Assembly (NCBI GenBank): GCA_017857755.1
Contig: JAFMCM010000009.1
Coordinates: 1-50,854, forward strand
DNA: 50,854 nucleotides
From: Methylophilaceae bacterium
GTDB lineage: Bacteria; Pseudomonadota; Gammaproteobacteria; Burkholderiales; Methylophilaceae
Direction of reading: 5' to 3'
In this document: positions 1 to 9,916 of the stretch, one piece after another
How positions within the stretch are numbered: position 1 is the first letter of the stretch
How the letters are laid out: each line of letters opens with the position of its first letter
The notes under the pieces: model-generated
Told to the model about the DNA's origin: nothing
The model's input: the letters and a program-made list of their open reading frames with translations, nothing else
The model's database searches: none
Position numbers and translations under genes: made by a program

Positions 1-241
1 TACCTAAAGCACGGACGCCGCCTTCGCGCACAACAGCAAAAGCTTCTGGCAACAAACTGTCGAGTGATTCGCCATCAGCGTAACGTTGCTTAAACTCCGT
101 AGTCTTTGCACGCAAGGCTTCATCTGATAACGCTTGCATAGCGGGCTCAAGTTCGCCGATTGTTTTAGCAATTTGTGTATAGTTTTTGACTAGTCTATCG
201 TTGCGACTGCCAACTATTTTTCTGAATAACGTAGATAACAT
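1..241 (-). CDS. secA: SecA preprotein translocase ATPase, N-terminal fragment (cut by window edge)
   Basis: The first 80 codons of a minus-strand gene are visible, starting with ATG at 239-241 and running off the left end. The translation opens [16 protein letters not shown] and contains the conserved SecA start region with [16 protein letters not shown] and an end near the VREGG motif. SecA is the ATP-driven motor that pushes unfolded preproteins through SecYEG at the inner membrane. The neighbouring M23 peptidase and DciA-like gene match the order seen in many betaproteobacteria. No ATPase motif is visible because they lie beyond the edge; identification rests on the N-terminal alignment from memory. 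Confidence 0.93.
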   Translation of the reverse strand, partial: MLSTLFRKIVGSRNDRLVKNYTQIAKTIGELEPAMQALSDEALRAKTTEFKQRYADGESLDSLLPEAFAVVREGGVRALG

Positions 242-339
242 GAAATGACACCGATTTTCCGAAATACGGAAACCTCAAAAGTTAGATTGAATTTTAATTA
301 AACTGGGGACAACATTTTTCACAACAAGCGTCAACCAAA

Positions 340-1254
340 CTAACTTGAATGACGACTTAGATATTTTCTGGGGTCTAATGGACTACCATTTAAACGAATT
401 TCATAATGCAAGTGCGGTCCAGTGGAGCGACCTGTACTACCAACTAAGGCAATAATTTGCCCTTTTACTACGCGGCTACCATGTTTAACCAGTAATTTTG
501 AAGCGTGTGCATAGCGCGTTTCCAAGCCTGCACCATGACTGAGCTTAATCAGATTTCCATAGTCTGGGGTGTGAACTGCTACTGTGACAATGCCATCACC
601 CGCCGCTCTAATTGGCGTGCCAATGGACGCTGGGAAATCCAACCCTTCATGAAAAGCGCGATTTCCATTAAATGGGTCAATGCGCCAGCCGTAACTTGAT
701 GAGCGATAAGCCACTTTTACTGGTTTGGAGTTGGGTAGCATATCTTTTAAAACACTGTTCTGTAAAACATCGGCTTCAACATAATTCATATACTCATCAC
801 GATTGCCAACAGCAGCCGCTAAATCTGCAATCGCGGACTGTAAGTCCTGTTCTGTCATTGGTGTAGCATTAACTAATGGGCCACCAAGACCAATACTTTC
901 GACCTGACATGAGTCAATCGCTGCTTGTTTTTTGCCCGCTGATTGCTTCATTTCAATGCCAGCCAGTTTAACCAAACGCTTATTTTGAGCATCCAAGCGC
1001 ATGATTCTCGCTTGCAATTGTCCGATTTGTTTGGCATAAGCATCTAGATGCATTTGTGAAGAGCTAATGGATTTTTCTAGTTGTGCAGGCGACATGACTT
1101 TAATCGCTTGATGTTTGAAACCATTATTTTCTGACACAATCAGAGCAGTGACCAAGCTGGTCAAAGCAATAAAAGCAATCAAAAGCACTGACACATGAAA
1201 GCCAGTAAGCGCTCTTGGCTTTGCTTGATTACTAGAAACTAGGATAATATTCAT
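340..1254 (-). CDS. M23 family metallopeptidase (peptidoglycan endopeptidase-like), membrane-anchored
   Basis: The 304-residue product has a single N-terminal membrane segment (about residues 19-40), a helical stretch with coiled-coil character (about 55-105) and a C-terminal lysostaphin-like M23 domain (about 185-295). The zinc ligands expected of an active enzyme are present: HEGLD (H202, D206) and the HLH motif (H281, H283), with another His at 250. It therefore probably cuts peptide crosslinks of peptidoglycan in the periplasm. It lies directly before secA on the same strand and is divergent from the DUF721 gene, with 35 bp between the two start codons. The exact substrate bond cannot be told from sequence. 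Confidence 0.9.
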   Translation of the reverse strand: MNIILVSSNQAKPRALTGFHVSVLLIAFIALTSLVTALIVSENNGFKHQAIKVMSPAQLEKSISSSQMHLDAYAKQIGQLQARIMRLDAQNKRLVKLAGIEMKQSAGKKQAAIDSCQVESIGLGGPLVNATPMTEQDLQSAIADLAAAVGNRDEYMNYVEADVLQNSVLKDMLPNSKPVKVAYRSSSYGWRIDPFNGNRAFHEGLDFPASIGTPIRAAGDGIVTVAVHTPDYGNLIKLSHGAGLETRYAHASKLLVKHGSRVVKGQIIALVGSTGRSTGPHLHYEIRLNGSPLDPRKYLSRHSS

Positions 1255-1289
1255 CGTATATTGATTTAATACTCTTTTAAATAAAACTT

Positions 1290-1745
1290 ATGCAAAAAAT
1301 TAATGTGTTACTTAATCAAAACCAAGTGAAATTGGACAAGCAATTTAATCACCTCGTTGCTCAAGCAGACGCACATCTTAATCTTCAACAATTTTGGAAG
1401 GCCATTGCACCTAATGCAATCAGTCAATCCAGTAGCGCCAGTAGCTTAAGCAATGGATTGCTTACCATTAACGCCCATAATAGTGGCGTGGCGACAAAAA
1501 TCAAATTAACGAGCGCTAGCTTGTTGAGTCAATTACAAAATTTGCAACATGAAGACCCCATTTACAAGCATTGTAAAGTTACTGGAATTAAGGTAAAAGT
1601 GCAAGTTAAATCTGAACTTAAAACCCATAAACCACAAGCACGCACGCTTTCAAGCGGCGCGGCAGAAACACTGAGAAAGCTGGCTGATCAACTTGGCGAT
1701 TCAGCGCTTGCCAACAAACTCAATCAATTGGCAGACCACGCTTAA
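1290..1745 (+). CDS. DUF721 / DciA-like protein
   Basis: This 151-residue protein shows the DUF721 pattern: an N-terminal stretch with an FWKAIAP motif corresponding to the family's conserved tryptophan, then a beta-rich segment of about residues 50-105 with LLTINAHNSGVA and LLSQLQ. DUF721 includes DciA, the ancestral loader or operator of the replicative helicase DnaB in bacteria lacking DnaC or DnaI. The C-terminal part (about 110-151) is low in similarity and possibly flexible. It is transcribed away from the M23 peptidase. Assignment as the DciA helicase loader is inferred from family and from the conserved place near secA; no biochemical motif proves it. Confidence 0.75.
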   Translation: MQKINVLLNQNQVKLDKQFNHLVAQADAHLNLQQFWKAIAPNAISQSSSASSLSNGLLTINAHNSGVATKIKLTSASLLSQLQNLQHEDPIYKHCKVTGIKVKVQVKSELKTHKPQARTLSSGAAETLRKLADQLGDSALANKLNQLADHA

Positions 1746-1834
1746 GTAAAAATGACCTAAATGCTCGCTTGCTCCGCTTAGCACGCGTCACCACCCGACC
1801 TAGCAATCAGTTACCGTTCATTGCCTATTGTAAG

Positions 1835-2413
1835 CTATCGACTCTGATGTGGAAGTAGCAAATCTTCTAGAAAAAAAGCCGATAAATCGGAGCGGCCGCA
1901 TAAGCCAGATTTGCGATAAATAGCACGCGCTTGATCACGAATTGTCCGTTCACTTGTTGCTCTCAAATCTGCAATTGCTTGGTGACTCAAACCTTTAAGC
2001 AGCAACATGCCCACTTCGATCTCCGCTGGTGTCAATTGCCATTCAGTAAATTGCTTCAGAATCTGTTTTGCTAGTCCTGCAAGCAGGTCTTTATTGACCT
2101 CGCGCCACTGTTGCGCATCTTGATTGGCCAACGTCAAATCTTGTTCTAAACGATGGATGGTTGCCTGTGTCGTGGCAAAATATATCCAACCAAAATAAAG
2201 CGTGCCTGCCAGTGAAAAAAGCAAGATCATCACTTCAATAATAATGTGCCACCAGGCAATTCCATCTTGATAATCATCGATGATGTCTATGGAAATCAGC
2301 AAAAATGTCAACGCACACAGCGCGATGGTCCATTGACTGAGTCGTTTATTATCGTGGTTATTTGTCTGCTTCATTGGAATTGCTTGTGGCTTTATTTTCG
2401 ATATATTCAACAA
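1835..2413 (-). CDS. Membrane-tethered LuxR-type transcriptional regulator
   Basis: The 192-residue protein has two predicted membrane segments (about residues 28-44 and 54-78), a helical linker with coiled-coil character (82-110) and a C-terminal LuxR-type helix-turn-helix (about 125-185, with LTPAEIEVGMLLLKGLSHQ and ERTIRDQARAIYRKSGL). No receiver or autoinducer domain is present. The architecture suggests a regulator that binds DNA while anchored in the inner membrane. An internal ATG at residue 14 (MKQTNN) could be the real start; no strong ribosome binding site decides. It is divergent from the VIT-family gene with 95 bp between them, so the VIT gene is its likeliest target. Ligand or signal unknown. 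Confidence 0.75.
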   Translation of the reverse strand: MLNISKIKPQAIPMKQTNNHDNKRLSQWTIALCALTFLLISIDIIDDYQDGIAWWHIIIEVMILLFSLAGTLYFGWIYFATTQATIHRLEQDLTLANQDAQQWREVNKDLLAGLAKQILKQFTEWQLTPAEIEVGMLLLKGLSHQAIADLRATSERTIRDQARAIYRKSGLCGRSDLSAFFLEDLLLPHQSR

Positions 2414-2422
2414 AATACGAAG

Positions 2423-2452
2423 TATTATTGCATAATAGTTGGATGCATAATA
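2423..2452. promoter_or_regulatory. Palindrome plus repeated half-site between LuxR-type regulator and VIT gene
   Basis: A perfect 15-bp inverted repeat, TATTATTGCATAATA, lies at 2423-2437. Its right part TGCATAATA recurs at 2444-2452, 15 bp further on. The elements lie in the 95-bp divergent intergenic region, and CATAAT within each copy resembles a -10 box for the rightward gene. This is a candidate operator for the adjacent LuxR-type regulator or for a metal-sensing repressor. Function is inferred only from position and symmetry. Confidence 0.4.
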
Positions 2453-2508
2453 AGCAAAACTTGTAGATCGATCCCCTCACCCAATAACACTGACAAAAGG
2501 AGCTGGCA

Positions 2509-3201
2509 TTGAGTCACGATGAGCGCCATCGCTCGCATCATAACCACTGGCTGCGTGCTGCAGTGCTTGGTGCAAATGATGGCATTATTTCTACTGCCAG
2601 TCTTATGATTGGCTTTGCTGCTGCTAACGCCGCGCATGAATCAATTATTCTATCAGGTTTGGCTGGGCTTTTTGCTGGCGCGATGTCGATGGCAGCTGGC
2701 GAGTATGTGTCGGTTAGCACGCAAGCTGACACTGAAGCTGCCGATTTAGCCGTTGAGCGTCTAGAACTTGCAAACGATTATGAGCATGAATTAACAGAGC
2801 TTACCCATATTTATATTCATCGCGGATTAAAGCCTGAGCTGGCACATGAAGTTGCTGTCCAACTAACCGCACATGATGCACTTGGCGCACATGCGCGTGA
2901 TGAGTTGGGCATTACCGAGTTCGCCAGCGCCCGGCCAATGCAAGCCGCTTTCACTTCTGCGGCTGCTTTTAGCTTAGGCGCATTGGTGCCTTTAATTGTG
3001 ACACTTTTTTCCCAGCCTACAATCATCAGCTACAGTGTTGGCATAACGTCTCTTGTATCACTCGCTTTTTTAGGTGGTTTAGCTGCAAAGGTGGGTGGGG
3101 CTAATATTTATATTGGTGTTGCTAGAGTGACTTTTTGGGGGATTTTAGCGATGGTCGCAACGGCCGTCATTGGCCATCTTTTTGGTGTGATGACGGTATA
3201 A
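2509..3201 (+). CDS. VIT1/CCC1 family membrane protein (iron/manganese transporter-like)
   Basis: The 230-residue protein belongs to the VIT/CCC1 family, shown by the conserved N-terminal region LGANDGIISTASLMIGFA (about residues 19-36) and GAMSMAAGEYVSVSTQ (57-72). About five membrane segments are predicted, two near the N-terminus and three in the last 100 residues, separated by an acidic, helical cytoplasmic region (about 75-130) rich in E, H and D that in the family binds metal. Members move Fe2+ or Mn2+ out of the cytoplasm. The start is TTG at 2509-2511, supported by a strong AAAGGAG at 2496-2502 with six bases spacing. A strong terminator follows. Substrate metal is not determined. Confidence 0.87.
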   Translation: MSHDERHRSHHNHWLRAAVLGANDGIISTASLMIGFAAANAAHESIILSGLAGLFAGAMSMAAGEYVSVSTQADTEAADLAVERLELANDYEHELTELTHIYIHRGLKPELAHEVAVQLTAHDALGAHARDELGITEFASARPMQAAFTSAAAFSLGALVPLIVTLFSQPTIISYSVGITSLVSLAFLGGLAAKVGGANIYIGVARVTFWGILAMVATAVIGHLFGVMTV

Positions 3202-3245
3202 CAAGAATGCAAAATACGTTTCCGTTTTTGTCATCCTTTTAATCA

Positions 3246-3275
3246 CAAAAAAGCGCGGATCACCGCGCTTTTTTG
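3246..3275. terminator. Bidirectional rho-independent terminator between VIT gene and ppa
   Basis: A GC-rich stem GCGCGG/CCGCGC with a four-base loop ATCA is flanked by six A on the left and six T on the right, so it can terminate the rightward VIT gene and the leftward ppa gene. Confidence 0.9.
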
Positions 3276-3299
3276 TGGACTCCGCTTGATGTACTTGCT

Positions 3300-3833
3300 T
3301 TATTTTGTTGCGTTGTGGCGTTCAACACCGTCCATGATTTCTTTATGGGCCGCGTCAATATCTTCCCAACCTAAAATCTTCACCCATTTACCTTTGTCCA
3401 AATCTTTGTAGTGTTCAAAGAAATGAGAAATCATTTCCAAGCGCCATGGTGAAACATCGGTATAGGACTTTTGAAAAGCGTACAAAGGACATACTTTCTC
3501 AATGGGTACTGCTAGCACTTTGGCATCTTCACCCGATTCGTCTTGCATATTCAACATACCAAGCGCACGACAGCGAACTACGACACCTGGCAATAATGGC
3601 ACAGGTGTCACGACTAAAACGTCAACTGGGTCGCCATCACCACCTAATGTGTGTGGAATATAGCCATAGTTACATGGGTATTGCATAGAAGTACCCATAA
3701 AACGGTCAACAAAGAGCGCTCCACTATCTTTATCCACTTCATATTTAACAGGGTCACCATTGGCTGGGATTTCAATGATGACATTAAAATCATGAGGTAA
3801 ATCTTTACCTGAAGGTACTAAATTCAATGACAT
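3300..3833 (-). CDS. ppa: Inorganic pyrophosphatase (family I)
   Basis: The 177-residue enzyme matches the usual length of bacterial family I pyrophosphatases and carries the signature DGDPVD (residues 66-71), whose aspartates bind Mg2+. It hydrolyses pyrophosphate to two phosphates in the cytoplasm and pulls biosynthetic reactions forward. Other family landmarks visible are [11 protein letters not shown] (52-62) and the late KWVKILGW segment. The start [13 protein letters not shown] is a typical family start. It precedes the DUF1232 gene's locus on the same strand order purC, DUF1232, ppa, with small gaps, so co-transcription from purC is possible. Confidence 0.97.
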   Translation of the reverse strand: MSLNLVPSGKDLPHDFNVIIEIPANGDPVKYEVDKDSGALFVDRFMGTSMQYPCNYGYIPHTLGGDGDPVDVLVVTPVPLLPGVVVRCRALGMLNMQDESGEDAKVLAVPIEKVCPLYAFQKSYTDVSPWRLEMISHFFEHYKDLDKGKWVKILGWEDIDAAHKEIMDGVERHNATK

Positions 3834-3902
3834 GTCGCATTTCCAATATTTTCGAGGCTTGAATTATAACAATAGCTTGTAACAAAAGCATTACATAGCC
3901 CA

Positions 3903-4175
3903 CTAATTTATTGCTTGTCGACAACTGTCGATGACCGTTTTTGGAGTAATTGTAAGCGCCAGATAAACCAACAACGGTACGATGACAAAATCATCTAATT
4001 GACCAAGTATTGGAATAAAATCAGGAATCAAGTCAAAGGGTAATAATAAGTAGCCAATTGCCAGCCCCAAGCACACTTTTGCCAACCAAGGCGTTCCCAC
4101 GTGTTGCGCCACACGTCGATAGAAGGCAAGTTCTTGCTTAATGCGTTTGGCAAGGCTTATGATTTGCTCAAACAT
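3903..4175 (-). CDS. DUF1232 family small membrane protein
   Basis: This 90-residue protein has the DUF1232 core, YLLLPFDLIPDFIPILGQLDD followed by a hydrophobic C-terminal segment; the PxDLIPDxIPxxGxxDD pattern is diagnostic. Function of the family is unknown; a membrane association is suggested by the hydrophobic stretches at about 30-48 and 62-80. It starts only 8 bases downstream of the purC stop codon, so it is probably in the same transcript. Confidence 0.85.
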   Translation of the reverse strand: MFEQIISLAKRIKQELAFYRRVAQHVGTPWLAKVCLGLAIGYLLLPFDLIPDFIPILGQLDDFVIVPLLVYLALTITPKTVIDSCRQAIN

Positions 4176-4183
4176 CTGATGGG

Positions 4184-5083
4184 TTAACTCAGGATTTTGC
4201 CTGTTAATTTCGTATAAACCTCGGCATATTTTTCACTGGTTTTTTTGGCTACTTCCTCTGGCAAAACGGGCGCGGGCGGGGTCTTATCCCATCCACTATT
4301 TTCTAACCAATCGCGCACATATTGCTTGTCGTAGCTTGGTGGGTTACTTCCCACTTGATAGCTTTCTAAAGGCCAAAACCGAGAGGAATCGGGGGTCAAC
4401 ACTTCATCCATCACATGCAAGACACCAGCGGCATCTAAACCAAACTCAAACTTGGTGTCCGCAATAATAATTCCTTTTGTTAATGCAAAGGCAGCCGCTT
4501 CCGAATAAAGCGCAATTGCCACTTTGGCCACCTGCGCTGTCATATCTTTACCAATCAGCGCTTCAACCTGAGCAATGCTGATGTTTTCATCATGGTCACC
4601 GATGGCCGCTTTACTGGATGGCGTAAATATTGGTTGCGGTAACTGAGCTGCTAATTGCAAACCTGCTGGCAATGGAATCTCACAAACCGTGCCTTTTTCT
4701 TGGTACTCTTTCCACCCGCTACCAACAATATAACCGCGCACAATGGCTTCAATCGGTAAGGGTGTTAGTTTTTTGACGACCACTGCTCGTGCACCTAATT
4801 GCGCGGCCTCAAGCGGGTCACTTACAACCGATTGCGGGTCAATGCCAGTCAGATGGTTAGGCACAATATGACTCAATTTTTCGAACCAAAAATTCGCCAT
4901 CTGCGTCAGCATGGCACCTTTGTTTTCAATAGCGGTGGGCAAAATCACATCAAAAGCAGAAAGACGGTCGGAGCTCACCATCAACAAATGCTGCGCATCA
5001 ACATCGTAAATATCACGCACTTTTCCTTGGTGAATCAATTTTAAACTGTTAATGCTAGAGTTGCGTAGTGGAACGTTCGCCAT
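4184..5083 (-). CDS. purC: Phosphoribosylaminoimidazole-succinocarboxamide synthase (SAICAR synthetase)
   Basis: About 299 residues, the longer type of SAICAR synthetase common in betaproteobacteria. It joins aspartate to CAIR with ATP in purine synthesis. Motifs seen include [10 protein letters not shown] near the N-terminus, [25 protein letters not shown] and DTKFEFG, all conserved in PurC. Three starts are possible: TTG 5098, ATG 5095 and ATG 5083. A good -10 box (TATAAT at 5118-5113, minus strand) would put the transcript start near 5106, leaving almost no leader for the first two, so ATG 5083 is preferred. In many relatives fba and pyk precede purC; here pgk does. Confidence 0.96.
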   Translation of the reverse strand: MANVPLRNSSINSLKLIHQGKVRDIYDVDAQHLLMVSSDRLSAFDVILPTAIENKGAMLTQMANFWFEKLSHIVPNHLTGIDPQSVVSDPLEAAQLGARAVVVKKLTPLPIEAIVRGYIVGSGWKEYQEKGTVCEIPLPAGLQLAAQLPQPIFTPSSKAAIGDHDENISIAQVEALIGKDMTAQVAKVAIALYSEAAAFALTKGIIIADTKFEFGLDAAGVLHVMDEVLTPDSSRFWPLESYQVGSNPPSYDKQYVRDWLENSGWDKTPPAPVLPEEVAKKTSEKYAEVYTKLTGKILS

Positions 5084-5112
5084 GGTGTGGACCATCAAAT
5101 AAATAATCTTCT

Positions 5113-5143
5113 ATTATAATGGGATCGCTGGGCTATTGTCTTA
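5113..5143 (-). promoter_or_regulatory. Candidate sigma-70 promoter of purC
   Basis: On the minus strand a perfect TATAAT lies at 5118-5113, with a weak -35 (AAGACA) about 18 bases upstream. It directly precedes purC. Confidence 0.6.
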
Positions 5144-5290
5144 AATAATCTCCATCTCACGCTGATGAGAACAGCCATTTTAGGTCGGGCATCCGATACG
5201 ACCAAACGCATTCATCCCAACTTGTATGGCCTTTTCATTCTTCGCACACGCTGCAACAATCATGCTTTAAGCAAATGTGCAGGCTTAACC

Positions 5291-5316
5291 TAAAAAAACA
5301 GCCCTAAAGGGGCTGT
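5291..5316 (-). terminator. Rho-independent terminator after pgk
   Basis: On the minus strand a stem CAGCCC/GGGCTG (5310-5315 with 5299-5304) is followed by a run of seven T (5298-5292). It lies 26 bases past the pgk stop codon and separates pgk from purC. Confidence 0.88.
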
Positions 5317-5342
5317 CAGCATTGCAATACCAGCAGTTAATT

Positions 5343-6533
5343 TTAGCTTCGGGACTCTAATATTTCAACCGCAGGCAATTTTTTGCCTTCCAAGAACTCC
5401 AAGAATGCACCACCAGCGGTCGATATATAACTAATTTTGTCGTAAATGTCATACTTTTGAATCGCAGCAATGGTATCGCCACCGCCAGCAAGGGTAAAAG
5501 CTTTGGTGTTTGCAATTGCATTGGCAATGGTCTTAGTGCCTGCTCCGAACTGGTCAAATTCAAAAACGCCGACTGGTCCGTTCCATACGACTGTGCCAGC
5601 ATTCATGATAATGTTCGCTAATGCGGCGGCAGATTCAGGGCCAATATCAAATATCATATCGTCAACAGCAACTGCGTCTGCTTTTTTCAGCACAGCAGGT
5701 TCATCAGCAGCAAACTGTTTGCCACAAACGACATCAGTTGCAATCGGCACAGCTGCACCACGTTGTGCCATTTTCGCGATTAATGCACTTGCGGTGGGTA
5801 CTAAATCATCCTCACACAGCGACTTTCCAACTTCAAAACCAGAGGCTTTAAGAAAGGTGTTCGCAATACCTCCACCGACTACCATTTGGTCAACTTTTTC
5901 CGACAAGCTTTCCAACACGGTTAATTTAGTGGAAACCTTGCTCCCGCCAACAATCGCTACCATTGGACGTGCTGGGTTCAGTAATGCTTTTGTAAGCGCT
6001 TCTAATTCTTCTGTTAACAGGATGCCAGCACAAGCGATAGGTGCGTATTGAGCAATGCCATGTGTACTGGCGTGTGCGCGGTGCGCGGTACCAAATGCAT
6101 CCATTACAAAAACGTCACATAATGCTGCATACTTTCTAGAAAGCGCGTCATCATTTTTCTTTTCACCAATATTAAATCGACAGTTTTCTAATAAAACTAA
6201 CTGCCCCTCTTCCATGGCTAGACTGCCTGCAGCCGCTGTATCACTTAACCAATTCTTGACCAAGCGAACAGGCTGACCCAATTTTTCAGCCATCACATCA
6301 GCAACAGGCTGCAAAGAATTTTCTTCGGAATAAACCCCCTCTTCAGGCCGACCCAAATGTGAGGTCACCATTACCTTTGCACCTGCTTTTAGGGCATATT
6401 CAATCGAAGGCATAGAGGCAGTAATCCGTGCATCAGAGGTCACCTTTCCATCGGCGACAGGTACATTGAGATCAGCACGAATAAATACACGCTTACCTTT
6501 TAAATCTACATCCGTCATTTTAATAAACTGCAT
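5343..6533 (-). CDS. pgk: Phosphoglycerate kinase
   Basis: About 396 residues, the normal length. It interconverts 1,3-bisphosphoglycerate and 3-phosphoglycerate with ATP/ADP in central carbon metabolism. Visible landmarks are RADLNVP near residue 20, SHLGRP near 60, GGSKVSTKL in the hinge region and the C-terminal nucleotide loop GGGDTIAAI and [14 protein letters not shown]. There are tandem ATG codons at 6536 and 6533; the second is chosen because GAGAGG then lies six bases upstream. It follows gap closely (about 29 bases from the gap stop), so the two are probably one transcript ending at the terminator near 5300. Confidence 0.97.
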   Translation of the reverse strand: MQFIKMTDVDLKGKRVFIRADLNVPVADGKVTSDARITASMPSIEYALKAGAKVMVTSHLGRPEEGVYSEENSLQPVADVMAEKLGQPVRLVKNWLSDTAAAGSLAMEEGQLVLLENCRFNIGEKKNDDALSRKYAALCDVFVMDAFGTAHRAHASTHGIAQYAPIACAGILLTEELEALTKALLNPARPMVAIVGGSKVSTKLTVLESLSEKVDQMVVGGGIANTFLKASGFEVGKSLCEDDLVPTASALIAKMAQRGAAVPIATDVVCGKQFAADEPAVLKKADAVAVDDMIFDIGPESAAALANIIMNAGTVVWNGPVGVFEFDQFGAGTKTIANAIANTKAFTLAGGGDTIAAIQKYDIYDKISYISTAGGAFLEFLEGKKLPAVEILESRS

Positions 6534-6562
6534 CATTCGCCTCTCACCTGATTGCGCTATTT

Positions 6563-7585
<1,023 letters not shown>

Positions 7586-7615
7586 CTATTTTTTGCACAT
7601 GCTAGAGTTTATCAA

Positions 7616-7645
7616 CAAAAAGGGTCTCAGATAGAGACCCTTTTG
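7616..7645 (-). terminator. Rho-independent terminator after tkt
   Basis: Stem GGGTCTC/GAGACCC (7622-7628 with 7634-7640) with a five-base loop, followed on the minus strand by five T. It lies 22 bases after the tkt stop and ends tkt transcription before gap. Confidence 0.85.
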
Positions 7646-7667
7646 TGTTAAATCAACAACTAATGAA

Positions 7668-9650
7668 TTAAAGCACTGATTTCACAGTTTTCACAACATT
7701 CTCAACTGTAAAGCCAAAGTGTTTCATCACAACGCCGCCTGGTGCTGATTCACCGAATGTATCGATACCAACAACCGCACCTTCTAAACCTACATACTTA
7801 CGCCAGAAATCTGGGTGAGCAGCCTCAATCGCCACACGTTTCACACCTGGTGTTAATACGCTGTCTTTGTAAGCTTGGTCTTGACGATCAAATACATTAG
7901 TTGATGGCATTGAAACTACACGCACTTTGGTGCCAGCTGCGTTTAATTCAGCCGCCGCATCCACCGCTAGGCTTAGCTCAGAGCCGTTAGCAATGATAAT
8001 CACTTCTGCTCCAGCAACGTCAGAGAATACATAACCACCCTTGCGCACTAAATCAAAGTCTTTAGCATCATGCTTCACACCAGGCACGCCTTGACGACTT
8101 AATACCAAGCTTGTTGGACCATCATGACGCTCAACAGCAACAACCCATGCAATCGTTGTTTCAGTAGAATCAGCAGGACGCCATACATCCATGTTAGGGA
8201 TGTAACGTAGACCAGCTGTGTTTTCTACTGGCTGATGGGTAGGACCATCTTCACCTTGACCGATAGAGTCATGAGTTAACACATAAATCACACGTTGATG
8301 CATTAATGCAGACATACGCATACCGCTCTTCATGTAGTCAGAGAACATATGGAATGTACCGCCAAATGGCAACAAACCACCGTGCAATGCGATGCCGTTC
8401 ATAATGGCTGCCATACCAAATTCACGCACACCGTAAGAGATATAGTTACCTGGCTCTTTGCCACTTACGTGCTTAAATTCTTTTGCAGCTGTTAGGTTTG
8501 ATCCTGTTAAATCAGCTGAACCGCCTAAGAATTCTGGCAAGATTGGTGCTAAGGCTGTAATGGCTTTTTGTGAAGCTTGACGTGTCGCTAATTTTTCAGC
8601 TTTTTCGTTTGTTTCAGCAACGATTTTATCTGTTAAAGCTTTCCAGTCAGCTGGTAGTTCGCCTGCCATACGACGCTTGAATTCCGCAGCTTCTGCTGGA
8701 AATGCTTTTGCATATGCAGCAAACTTTTCGTTCCAAGCAGCTTCTTTTGCAGCGCCTTTGTCTTTTTGGTTCCAACCATCATATACATCTTGTGGAATCA
8801 CAAATGGATCATGTGGCCAGTTGATTTCTTTACGCACCAATGCAACTTCGTCTTCACCTAATGCTGCACCGTGGCAGTCGTGTGATCCAGATTTGTTTGG
8901 CGAACCTTTACCAATGATTGTTTTACAGCAAATCAATGACGGTTTGTCTGTCACTGTTTTAGCAGCATCAATCGCTTTTTGAATGGCATCGGCATCATGT
9001 CCATCGACTTCAACAACGTGCCAACCGTATGATTCAAAACGGCCTTTGGTATCATCAGTATACCAACCTTCAATGTGACCATCGATAGAAATACCGTTGT
9101 CATCCCAGAAAGCCATTAATTTACCAAGACCCCATGTGCCAGCTAAAGCACAAGCTTCGTGTGAAACGCCTTCCATCATACAACCATCACCCAAGAACAC
9201 ATATGTGTAATGATCGACGATGTCATGACCTGGTTTGTTAAATTGGTTAGCCATTAATTTCTCAGCCATCGCAAAACCAACACCGTTAGAGATACCTTGA
9301 CCTAAGGGACCCGTTGTTGTCTCAATACCTGGCGCATAACCGTACTCAGGGTGACCAGCACATTGTGAATGCAATTGACGGAATGAAGCTAATTGCTCCA
9401 TAGGCAAGTCGTAGCCTGTTAAATGAAGCAATGAGTAAATCAGCATAGAACCATGACCGTTTGACAATACAAAGCGATCACGATCGGCCCATTCGGCATT
9501 GTTTGGGTTGTGATTCATATTGTGGTTCCACACCACTTCTGCAATTTCAGCCATGCCCATAGGCGCGCCTGGGTGACCTGAGCTCGCTTTTTGCACTGCA
9601 TCCATGCTTAACGCACGAATAGCATTACATAAGTCAGTACGTGTTGCCAT
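7668..9650 (-). CDS. tkt: Transketolase
   Basis: About 660 residues, the usual bacterial length. This thiamine diphosphate enzyme moves two-carbon ketol units between sugar phosphates; in RuMP-cycle methylotrophs it regenerates ribulose-5-phosphate. Visible landmarks are the [10 protein letters not shown] start region, the thiamine-binding GDGCMMEG motif, and the later [16 protein letters not shown] segment. The longest reading frame starts at 9668, but ATG 9650 (MATRTDL) is preferred because GGAGATAACA precedes it with good spacing. The tkt, gap, pgk order is a known conserved block of betaproteobacteria. Confidence 0.97.
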   Translation of the reverse strand: MATRTDLCNAIRALSMDAVQKASSGHPGAPMGMAEIAEVVWNHNMNHNPNNAEWADRDRFVLSNGHGSMLIYSLLHLTGYDLPMEQLASFRQLHSQCAGHPEYGYAPGIETTTGPLGQGISNGVGFAMAEKLMANQFNKPGHDIVDHYTYVFLGDGCMMEGVSHEACALAGTWGLGKLMAFWDDNGISIDGHIEGWYTDDTKGRFESYGWHVVEVDGHDADAIQKAIDAAKTVTDKPSLICCKTIIGKGSPNKSGSHDCHGAALGEDEVALVRKEINWPHDPFVIPQDVYDGWNQKDKGAAKEAAWNEKFAAYAKAFPAEAAEFKRRMAGELPADWKALTDKIVAETNEKAEKLATRQASQKAITALAPILPEFLGGSADLTGSNLTAAKEFKHVSGKEPGNYISYGVREFGMAAIMNGIALHGGLLPFGGTFHMFSDYMKSGMRMSALMHQRVIYVLTHDSIGQGEDGPTHQPVENTAGLRYIPNMDVWRPADSTETTIAWVVAVERHDGPTSLVLSRQGVPGVKHDAKDFDLVRKGGYVFSDVAGAEVIIIANGSELSLAVDAAAELNAAGTKVRVVSMPSTNVFDRQDQAYKDSVLTPGVKRVAIEAAHPDFWRKYVGLEGAVVGIDTFGESAPGGVVMKHFGFTVENVVKTVKSVL

Positions 9651-9735
9651 TGTTATCTCCCTAATCAATCGTTATTGGATGGTCTTATTCTGTGCGCACA
9701 TAGCAAGCAAAGAATAACGCCATAATTTAATTCTT

Positions 9736-9760
9736 AAAAAGTGTAAAAGTACCACTTTTT
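9736..9760. repeat. AT-rich inverted repeat upstream of tkt
   Basis: AAAAAGTG at 9736-9743 is matched by CACTTTTT at 9753-9760 with a nine-base loop. It lies in the 266-bp gap between tkt and the oxidoreductase gene and could be a weak terminator for the latter or an operator for tkt. Nothing else is evident in this gap. Confidence 0.35.
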
Positions 9761-9916
9761 CGCAAAGGGGTAAATTATTGCTTATATGGCGAATTTGAGC
9801 AAGAGCTAAGCTGAGCAAAAAGGGCAAAAAACACAGAAATATCCGTGATTAGCGTTACTTTAAATCTTATATACAAGATTGCATTCTTGTTAAAACAAAT
9901 GAAGAAGCGGCCTTAA

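Noticed and set aside
5180-5263. 27-codon minus-strand frame containing AFGRIG, recalling GAPDH
   Set aside because: The match is six residues only, with no ribosome site; it is probably chance within the pgk-purC spacer.
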